Shown here: one piece after another, positions 31,948-38,826 of the stretch | How positions within the stretch are numbered: the stretch's first letter is position 1 | Layout: every line of letters begins with the position of its first letter | NCBI GenBank assembly: GCA_900754445.1 | Contig: CAAECW010000015.1 | Coordinates: 1 to 41,945, forward strand | Source of the DNA: an uncultured Collinsella sp. | GTDB lineage: Bacteria > Actinomycetota > Coriobacteriia > Coriobacteriales > Coriobacteriaceae | Length of the DNA stretch: 41,945 bases | Direction: 5' to 3' | Made by a program: the position numbers and the translations under genes | The notes under the pieces: generated by a model | Database searches by the model: none | Told to the model about the DNA's origin: nothing | What the model saw: only the letters and a program-made list of their open reading frames with translations

Positions 31948-33672
31948 GTGGACGAGGAAGCAAGCATCATCCTGGGGGATGCCATCGCCTTTTGCCAGCG
32001 CGACGGCCAAGATGCACGCCTCATCAACATGCTGGGGCAATCGCGCGCCATAAGCCTGACCGAAGATACGCTCACGATCGAGGCCCCCTCGCGCTTTGCC
32101 ATCGCGCAGCTCAAAAAGCATCAGCCGACTATTGAGGCCTATCTGGAAGAAATCGCCTTTGCACCGATTGCGCTCGACATCGTGGCACCGCAAGGCGCGG
32201 CGACGGAATCCGCTGCCGCGACGGCGCCCGCCACGGCTCCCGCCGCTTCCCCGACGGTGCCGGCCTCCGCAGACGAGGTGCCGACAATCGAGCACCAGCA
32301 CAGCGATGTTTCCCGTGAAACCATGGCACCGTTGACGAGCGCGGCGGCGACGTCAACGAACGCACCCGTCACGCACATGCCCATCGCTCACGACGCAGCG
32401 GCGGGCGCGGATTCGGGCATTGCAATCAAGAACACGCTCTCGGCCGACGATTTTCGCCGCATGATGAACCAGATGAAGGGCGGAGCGCCGACCAAATCCA
32501 CGCAAGCTGCGACCCCCGCTTCACCCGTGCCAGCACCGACCGTGCCGGCCGAGCAGAATACGGATGGAGCCCCGCTCGCCGCGAACTCAAAATTTACCTT
32601 TGAGAACTTTGTCTACGGCCCCGAGAACAGCCATGCCTATCGCTCGGCACTCAAGTTTGCCGCCCTCGCGGACGAGCGCGGCACGTGCACATCGCTGTTC
32701 ATCTACGGCAAATCGGGCCTGGGCAAGACGCACCTGCTGCTTGCCATCAAAAACGAGCTCGCCGAGAAGTCGCCCGAGATCAAGGTCAAGTATGCCAACT
32801 CCCAGGCGTATCTGGACGACCTGATGACCGAGTTCGACCGTCAAAAGAAGAGCAACGCTCCCATCATGCAGGCGTACCACGGCGTGGACGTGCTCATCAT
32901 CGATGACATACAAAACATCATCGGCAAGCGCGCGAGCGTGGACTACTTTTTCCAGCTCATGGACGAGTTCATCCGCAACAACAAGAAGGTCGTCATCGCG
33001 GCAGACCGTGCCCCCAAGGACCTGAGCATGGACGAGCGTTTGACCAGCCGCTTCAATGCCGGCATGCTCTGCCTGGTCGCAGAGCCCAGCTACGAGATGA
33101 AATACAAGATCTTGCAGCGCTATTACGAGAACACCATCGTCGCCGCTCCCGAGGCAGGCGACGACTCGCTGCTGGCGGCCTATGGGGGCGACGGCGGACA
33201 CCTGACCGACGAGCACTTTAAACACATGGCCGAGGTCTCGGGCACCAACATCCGCGAACTCGAGAGCTTTTGCGAGCGCTGCGCCGGCGAGGCGGGCGAC
33301 CGCGAGCGCGAGGGCGGAGAGCTCACCTTTGACGATATCGACGCCATCGCCAGCCAGTACTTCGACACATCGGCCAAAAAGATCAACGTCCAGACGGTTC
33401 AGTCCGTCATCGAAGAGCAGTACGGCGTGACGCACGAGGAGCTCATCGGCCCGCGCCGCAACGCCAATATCGCCAAAGCACGCCATATCGCTATCTACCT
33501 GGCCATCGAGATGTGCGAAATGACGACCACGGCGGTGGGCGCCGAATTTGGCAACCGCAACCACTCGACCGTCAGCACGAGCTACAAAAAGGTCCAGAAG
33601 ATGATCCAGGAAGACCGCACCGTCACCGAAGACCTCAAGTCGCTGCGCGATAAAATTACACTGCGCTCGTAG
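31948..33672 (+). CDS. dnaA: Chromosomal replication initiator DnaA
   Basis: DnaA binds the origin, oligomerises with ATP and opens the duplex. The 574-residue protein has domain I (about 1-80), an unusually long Ala/Pro/Thr-rich domain II (about 82-205), the AAA+ domain III with Walker A GKSGLGKT (244-251), Walker B VLIIDDIQ and sensor regions, and domain IV with the helix-turn-helix. The DnaA signature loop reads GNRNHSTV (535-542) where E. coli has GGRDHTTV, so a base-contacting Asp is Asn and a Thr is Ser. It begins with GTG behind GGGAG and follows the ATPase gene by 15 bases. A parS-like sequence is embedded in domain II (VSRET, residues 121-125). Confidence 0.98.
   Translation: MDEEASIILGDAIAFCQRDGQDARLINMLGQSRAISLTEDTLTIEAPSRFAIAQLKKHQPTIEAYLEEIAFAPIALDIVAPQGAATESAAATAPATAPAASPTVPASADEVPTIEHQHSDVSRETMAPLTSAAATSTNAPVTHMPIAHDAAAGADSGIAIKNTLSADDFRRMMNQMKGGAPTKSTQAATPASPVPAPTVPAEQNTDGAPLAANSKFTFENFVYGPENSHAYRSALKFAALADERGTCTSLFIYGKSGLGKTHLLLAIKNELAEKSPEIKVKYANSQAYLDDLMTEFDRQKKSNAPIMQAYHGVDVLIIDDIQNIIGKRASVDYFFQLMDEFIRNNKKVVIAADRAPKDLSMDERLTSRFNAGMLCLVAEPSYEMKYKILQRYYENTIVAAPEAGDDSLLAAYGGDGGHLTDEHFKHMAEVSGTNIRELESFCERCAGEAGDREREGGELTFDDIDAIASQYFDTSAKKINVQTVQSVIEEQYGVTHEELIGPRRNANIAKARHIAIYLAIEMCEMTTTAVGAEFGNRNHSTVSTSYKKVQKMIQEDRTVTEDLKSLRDKITLRS
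32307..32322. promoter_or_regulatory. parS-like site inside dnaA
   Basis: TGTTTCCCGTGAAACC has two mismatches to parS. Both changes are synonymous in the peptide VSRET, which is what a perfect parS would encode in this frame. It may be a weak or relic ParB site. Confidence 0.55.
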
Positions 33673-33910
33673 GGAAATAGAGACACCTGTTGAAAACTTG
33701 TCGAAACCACGGGCATAAGGTGTTTAAAACCCAACCCGCGGTGATGAAAAGTTTTGCGCAGGTTTTGAACGTGGAAAACCACCCCCGTTGCACACAGGTT
33801 GCTGTCGATTCTCTTTCTGGGTCTGACCTGCGTCTTTGGGAGTAATCAACAGTTTCGTCAGTGCTATTACTATTATTAAGATATTTATATCTATAGAAAG
33901 GTATTAAAAG
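33673..33910. other. Right part of the replication origin (dnaA-dnaN gap) with a basal unwinding system
   Basis: The gap holds inverted TTTTCAACA (33688-33696) and related words, then a DnaA-box-like TAATCAACA at 33843-33851. After 12 bases come five DnaA-trios, read 3'-5' on the minus strand as GAT AAT GAT AAT AAT (complement of 33864-33878), then an AT-rich stretch with the inverted repeat AGATATTTATATCT (33879-33892). This is the box, spacer, trios, AT-rich order described for Bacillus subtilis oriC and other bacteria. The dnaN ribosome-binding site AAAGG lies at the end. Confidence 0.75.
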
Positions 33911-35014
33911 ATGAAGTTCACCGTCAGCCAGAGCTCGCTCACACAAGCCATCGGCGTCGTTATGAAGGGTGTCGCTTCGGCATCCACCCTTCCCATCCTG
34001 TCGGGCGTGCTCGTTAAGGCGCAAGACGGCATCTTGGAATTCCAGACCTCTAACTACACCATCTCGATCCGTCATCGCATCGCGGCGCATGTCGAAGAAG
34101 AGGGCGAGATGGTTATCCCCTGTAAGATGCTCTCCAATATCACCAAGACCCTCCCCGATGCCCCGGTCACCTTTGAGCTGTCCGAGCGCCAAGTGCTGAT
34201 CAGTTGCGAGAAGAGCTCTTTTAGGCTGAACACGCTCGATGCCAATGACTTCCCCGAGTTTCCGGCCTATGCCATCGAGAGCGCCGTGGAACTGCCGACC
34301 GATATCTTGTCCGAGATGGTCGGCCGCGTGTGGCGCGTCACCTCGACCGACAAGGCCCGCCCCATCCTGGGTGGCGTGCACATGAAGGTCGAGAACAACA
34401 CCGTGCGCCTGGTGGCGACCGATTCCTTCCGTTTGGCCGTGTGCGATACGCAGGTCGAGACCTCGACCCTCGAAGGCTCCTTTGAGCTCAACGTTCCGGC
34501 TGACGCCTTTAACGACGCACTGAACATCATGGCCAGCCAGGCGACCATCATGATCGGGGCTACCGACACCCAGGTCGTCTTCGAGGCCGGCAACACCACC
34601 TACGTGTCGCGCCGCATCGAGGGCGTGTACCCCAACTACAAGCAGCTCATCCCCGATTCGTGCGTGACGAGCGTCAAGATCGACGTCGCCGCCTTTAACG
34701 CCGCCCTCAAGCGCGTGGCCGTTATCGCGAGCGCCAACCCCGCCGTCAAGTTCGAGATCGATGTCGAGAACGGGCAGATGGGCCTGTCCTCCATCTCCAA
34801 TGACCAGGACCTTGCGCAGGAGACGATCGATGTCGAGGCCGAGGGCGAGTCGGGCACCATCGCCTTCAACTACCACTACATCTTCGGCTGCCTCAATGCC
34901 CTATCCAAGGAGAAGGAGATCACGCTGGAGCTCAAGAGCTACTCGCAGGCGGGCATCTTCAAGTCCTACGACAAGATCAACTACCTGTACCTGGTCATGC
35001 CGGTCCGCATCTAG
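33911..35014 (+). CDS. dnaN: DNA polymerase III beta sliding clamp
   Basis: The clamp is a ring-shaped dimer that tethers the replicative polymerase to DNA. The 367-residue protein has the three-fold domain repeat typical of beta, starting MKFTVSQSSLTQAIGVVMKG, with RPILGGVHMK in domain 2 and the C-terminal YLVMPVRI, which forms part of the peptide-binding cleft. It follows the unwinding region and is probably transcribed with recF and dciA. The recF ATG begins 9 bases after its stop. Confidence 0.98.
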   Translation: MKFTVSQSSLTQAIGVVMKGVASASTLPILSGVLVKAQDGILEFQTSNYTISIRHRIAAHVEEEGEMVIPCKMLSNITKTLPDAPVTFELSERQVLISCEKSSFRLNTLDANDFPEFPAYAIESAVELPTDILSEMVGRVWRVTSTDKARPILGGVHMKVENNTVRLVATDSFRLAVCDTQVETSTLEGSFELNVPADAFNDALNIMASQATIMIGATDTQVVFEAGNTTYVSRRIEGVYPNYKQLIPDSCVTSVKIDVAAFNAALKRVAVIASANPAVKFEIDVENGQMGLSSISNDQDLAQETIDVEAEGESGTIAFNYHYIFGCLNALSKEKEITLELKSYSQAGIFKSYDKINYLYLVMPVRI

Positions 35015-35023
35015 CGTTGCGCC

Positions 35024-36130
35024 ATGACCATGTTCGCCCGCGATCTTTCCGTCGCGCACTACCGCAGCTTCGATAGCTATCGCCTTGCCCTGGACGAGGG
35101 CGTGACGATACTTGCGGGACCCAACGCGGCGGGAAAGACCAATCTTATAGAGGCGCTGCAGCTGCTGACGAGCGGCGCCTCGTTTAGGCATCCGACCGCC
35201 GCCGAGCTCGTCCATGACGGCGTGGGCTCGTGCAAGGTCGAGCTGAGGCTCGAGGGCGACGGCCGCGTGCTTGATATGGGATTGAACGCGGAGGACGGTA
35301 AGCGCTCGTTTAGCCGCAACGGCAAGAGATGTTCTGCCGCCGGTGTGCGCGGGGTTCTGCCGAGCGTGCTGTTTTGCCCCGACCATCTGGACATGGTTAA
35401 GCGAGGCGCCAGTGTGCGCCGCGCCGCCCTCGATGACTTTGGCATGCAACTGAGCGCACGCTATGCCGATCTTGCGAGCACCTATGGGCGCTGCGTGACC
35501 CAGCGTAACGCCTTGCTCAAGGAGACCTGGTGCTGCCGCGAGATGCTCGGCGCGTGGAACGATTCGATTGCCCGCGCGGGCTCGGCCCTGCTTGTGCACC
35601 GGTTGGCTCTGCTCGACCGGCTGGCGGGCCATGTGCACACTGCCTACGGGCAAGTGGCATCCGGTGAGGCTGCCAACGTGACCTATACGTCCACGCTGGG
35701 GGATTTGCCCCAGGTCGATGATCGCGAAGAGCTGAAGGGCTGGGCGTACGAGCGCATGCTGGCTGCCCTTGATGAGCACGCCGACGAGGAAATTCGCCGC
35801 GGCGTGACGTTGGTGGGACCGCATCGCGATGAGATTGAGTTTACCGTGGCGGGTCGCTCCGCCCGTTCATTTGCCAGCCAAGGTCAGCAGCGAACGTTGG
35901 TTCTGGCCTGGAAGGTGGCGGAGGTGGCCGTGGCTCGCGATGTCCTGGGCATCGCCCCATTGCTGCTTTTAGACGACGTGATGAGCGAACTCGACGGCGA
36001 ACGCCGCGGTGCTTTCCTGCGGCTGATCGGCGATGATATCCAGACGGTCATAACCACGACCAACCTGGGGTACTTTACCGATGATCTGCTTGATCGAGCC
36101 AAGGTGGTGAGCATGGGTGAGACGTGCTAA
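35024..36130 (+). CDS. recF: DNA replication and repair protein RecF
   Basis: RecF is an SMC-like ATPase that, with RecO and RecR, loads RecA at single-strand gaps behind blocked forks. The 368-residue protein has Walker A GPNAAGKTN (32-40), Walker B LLLLDDVMSELD, the ABC-type signature near FASQGQQRTLVLAWKVAE, and a central coiled-coil arm region. No clear ribosome-binding site is seen; it begins 9 bases after dnaN, so translational coupling is likely. It overlaps the next gene by 14 bases. Confidence 0.96.
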   Translation: MTMFARDLSVAHYRSFDSYRLALDEGVTILAGPNAAGKTNLIEALQLLTSGASFRHPTAAELVHDGVGSCKVELRLEGDGRVLDMGLNAEDGKRSFSRNGKRCSAAGVRGVLPSVLFCPDHLDMVKRGASVRRAALDDFGMQLSARYADLASTYGRCVTQRNALLKETWCCREMLGAWNDSIARAGSALLVHRLALLDRLAGHVHTAYGQVASGEAANVTYTSTLGDLPQVDDREELKGWAYERMLAALDEHADEEIRRGVTLVGPHRDEIEFTVAGRSARSFASQGQQRTLVLAWKVAEVAVARDVLGIAPLLLLDDVMSELDGERRGAFLRLIGDDIQTVITTTNLGYFTDDLLDRAKVVSMGETC

Positions 36131-36701
36131 TTACGAGCGCGAGAGCGAAACGGTCGCCTTCAGTGGGTTTTTGAACGCAGAGCGCCAGCGCATCCTGGCG
36201 GCTGCAACACCTGAGCGCCGCACGCAGATGGAGGCTGCCGAGGAGTCGCGCGCGATCTATCGCGCGTGGAACGCGGTGTGCTCGGGCACGCGCGAGGGGC
36301 GGCATGTGACGGGCCTGCGCTACCTGCCCGAGTCCAATGAGCTGCTGGTATATCTCGATTCGCCCTCGTGGACGCAGGAAATGACGCTGTTGCGCGAGAT
36401 CATCCGCGCGCGCATGGAGCGCGCCGGTGCGCATGTGGACGGCCTGGTGTTCAAAACCACCGCGCCCGGTCACACGCCGCCCGCCGCCAAACAGCGCCTG
36501 CGCCCGGCGACGACCGAGCGCCCGCCGGCCCCGCACGCCGACCTAAGTGAGGCCGAGCGCACCGAGATTGAGCGCCAAGTGGCGCCCATCGAAGACCAAA
36601 AACTGCGCGAGGCCCTCGAGAATGCCATGAGAGCCAGTGCCGAGTGGGCCAAGGGCGTAGAAAGCAAAAAGAGCCTTAAATCGCATCTGGTGGCCTTGTA
36701 G
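36117..36701 (+). CDS. DciA-type (DUF721) replicative-helicase-associated protein
   Basis: The 194-residue protein has the DUF721/DciA-like fold with IYRAWNAVCSGTREGRHVTGLRY, LLVYLDSPSWTQEMTLLREIIRARM and a C-terminal disordered and helical extension rich in Glu, Lys and Arg. DciA is the loader or activator of the replicative helicase in bacteria lacking DnaC/DnaI, common in Actinobacteria. The start is GTG 36117, inside the last 14 bases of recF, which is typical of the recF-dciA pair. The family match is good for the N-terminal half; the tail is variable. A terminator follows. Confidence 0.85.
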   Translation: MRRANYERESETVAFSGFLNAERQRILAAATPERRTQMEAAEESRAIYRAWNAVCSGTREGRHVTGLRYLPESNELLVYLDSPSWTQEMTLLREIIRARMERAGAHVDGLVFKTTAPGHTPPAAKQRLRPATTERPPAPHADLSEAERTEIERQVAPIEDQKLREALENAMRASAEWAKGVESKKSLKSHLVAL

Positions 36702-36705
36702 AGCC

Positions 36706-36735
36706 AAATACCCTCGTTCCCGAGGGTATTTTTTT
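36706..36735 (+). terminator. Terminator after dciA
   Basis: AAATACCCTCG and CGAGGGTATTT form an 11-pair stem around TTCC, followed by TTTTT. It separates dnaN-recF-dciA from the gyrase genes, so gyrB must have its own promoter in the 49-base gap. Confidence 0.9.
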
Positions 36736-36784
36736 ACGATAAACTAGTAAGGCTGTACACATTTTCTTGACTGAAGGAGGACGT

Positions 36785-38815
36785 GTGGCAAACGAAAACG
36801 ATTACGATGGCGGCGAGATTAAGATTCTCGAAGGTCTCGAGGCCGTTCGTAAGCGCCCGGGCATGTATATCGGCTCGACGAGCGCCAGCGGTCTGCATCA
36901 CCTGGTGTGGGAGATCGTTGACAACTCTGTCGACGAGGCCATGGCCGGTTTCTGCACCGAGATCCAGGTGACGGTCCACGCCGACAACTCCATCACGGTC
37001 GTCGACAACGGGCGCGGCATCCCCGTCGACGAGCACCCTGTTAAAAAGATTCCGACGCTCGAGGTCGTCATGACGATCTTGCACGCCGGCGGTAAGTTCG
37101 ATAACTCGGCCTATAAGGTCTCGGGCGGCCTGCACGGCGTTGGCATCTCCGTCGTCAACGCACTGTCCAAGCGCGTGGTCGTTCAGGTTCGTCGCGACGG
37201 CAACACCTACGAGATGGAGTTCTCGCGCGGCAAGACCGTCAAGAAGATGGAGGTCGTGGGCACCTCGGATTCGACGGGCACCACCGTCACCTTCTGGCCC
37301 GACGATGAGATCTTCGAGACCTGCATCTACGATTTCGATACGCTGCACAACCGTCTGCAGGAGACGGCGTTCCTCAATAAGAACCTCAAAATCGTGCTGA
37401 CCGACGAGCGCGATACGACTCCCCACGTGGAGGAGTTTTGCTACGAGGGCGGCATCATCGACTTCGTCAAGTTCCTCAACGAGGGCAAGGACGTTCCCGA
37501 GGCCTTTAAGGAGCCCATCTATATCGAGGGCAAATCGGACCCGGACGCACCTGTGGCCAAGATGGGCGAGGTCGAGGTTTCCCTGCAGTGGAATAGCGGT
37601 TACGGCGAGAACGTCATGTCGTTTGCCAACGACATCTACACCCCCGAGGGCGGCATGCACCTTGAGGGTTTCCGCACCGCGCTCACCCGCGTGATCAACG
37701 ATTACGCGCGCAAGCAGAACCTGCTCAAGGAAAAAGACGCCAACCTGACCGGCGACGATGTACGCGAGGGCCTTTCGGCCGTTATCTCGGTCAAGCTGCC
37801 CGACCCGCAGTTTGAGGGCCAGACCAAGGCCAAGCTCGGCAGCTCCTATATGCGCGCGCTCACGCTCAAGATCGTGACCGACGGCCTTGTCGACTACCTC
37901 GAGGAGCATCCCAAGCCCGCTCGCGAGATCGTCAAGAAGGCGCAACAGGCCTGCAAGGCGCGCAATGCCGCCCGCAAGGCGCGCGAGGCAACCCGTCGCA
38001 AGAGCCTGCTCGAGACGGCGTCCCTGCCCGGCAAGCTCGCCGACTGCTCGGTGCGTGATGCCGAGCTTACCGAGCTCTTCATCGTAGAGGGCGACTCGGC
38101 AGGCGGTTCGGCCAAGGACGGCCGTCGCCGAGACATCCAGGCGATTCTGCCCCTGCGCGGCAAGATTTTGAACGTCGAGCGCGTTGGCGACCATCGCGCG
38201 TTCTCGAGTGACACCATCCAGTCGCTGATTACCGCGATCGGCTGCGGCGTCACGACGAGCGCCGGCGACGGCGGCGACTTCGATATCACCAAGGCGCGCT
38301 ACCACAAGATCATCATCATGACCGATGCGGACGTCGACGGTGCGCATATCCGCATCCTGCTGCTGACGTTCTTCTACAAGTACATGCGTCCGCTGATCGA
38401 TGCCGGCTACGTCTATGTTGCCTGCCCGCCCATCTTTGGCATTAAGGTGCGCAACAAGATCCACTACGTGTATCCCAACGGCCGCCAGCCCGAAGACGAG
38501 ATCCTGCGCGACACCATCCAGAGTCTGGGCCTGAACCCCGACGATAACGACGAGGACGGCAAGGCCAAGGACGGCAAAATCACCAAAAAGCGCAAGGGCT
38601 ATACCGTCCAGCGCTACAAGGGCTTGGGCGAGATGGACCCCAAGCAGCTTGCCTCGACGACGATGGACCCCAAGACCCGCATCCTGCAGCGCGTGTCGAT
38701 CGAGGACGCCGTGGTGGCGGACCGCGCCGTGCGCGAGCTGATGGGTTCCGAGGTCGGCTATCGCCGCGAGTACATTGAAAAACATGCGCATGACGCGCGT
38801 TTCCTTGACGCTTAA
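36785..38815 (+). CDS. gyrB: DNA gyrase subunit B
   Basis: GyrB is the ATPase and TOPRIM subunit of gyrase, which introduces negative supercoils. The 676-residue protein has VRKRPGMYIGS, the Asn-containing EIVDNSVDEA, the ATP lid GLHGVGISVVNALS, the TOPRIM motif EGDSAGGSAK with the catalytic Glu, DADVDGAHIR, and the C-terminal QRYKGLGEMD. GTG 36785 is chosen because GGAGG lies 5 bases upstream; a TTG six codons earlier is less likely. The downstream gyrA begins 11 bases after the stop. Confidence 0.98.
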   Translation: MANENDYDGGEIKILEGLEAVRKRPGMYIGSTSASGLHHLVWEIVDNSVDEAMAGFCTEIQVTVHADNSITVVDNGRGIPVDEHPVKKIPTLEVVMTILHAGGKFDNSAYKVSGGLHGVGISVVNALSKRVVVQVRRDGNTYEMEFSRGKTVKKMEVVGTSDSTGTTVTFWPDDEIFETCIYDFDTLHNRLQETAFLNKNLKIVLTDERDTTPHVEEFCYEGGIIDFVKFLNEGKDVPEAFKEPIYIEGKSDPDAPVAKMGEVEVSLQWNSGYGENVMSFANDIYTPEGGMHLEGFRTALTRVINDYARKQNLLKEKDANLTGDDVREGLSAVISVKLPDPQFEGQTKAKLGSSYMRALTLKIVTDGLVDYLEEHPKPAREIVKKAQQACKARNAARKAREATRRKSLLETASLPGKLADCSVRDAELTELFIVEGDSAGGSAKDGRRRDIQAILPLRGKILNVERVGDHRAFSSDTIQSLITAIGCGVTTSAGDGGDFDITKARYHKIIIMTDADVDGAHIRILLLTFFYKYMRPLIDAGYVYVACPPIFGIKVRNKIHYVYPNGRQPEDEILRDTIQSLGLNPDDNDEDGKAKDGKITKKRKGYTVQRYKGLGEMDPKQLASTTMDPKTRILQRVSIEDAVVADRAVRELMGSEVGYRREYIEKHAHDARFLDA

Positions 38816-38826
38816 GAGGAGGTAAC

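Noticed and set aside
36734..38791. 685-codon open frame antisense to gyrB
   Set aside because: It mirrors gyrB codon by codon. High GC at third positions removes stops on the opposite strand, and the translation has no recognisable family.
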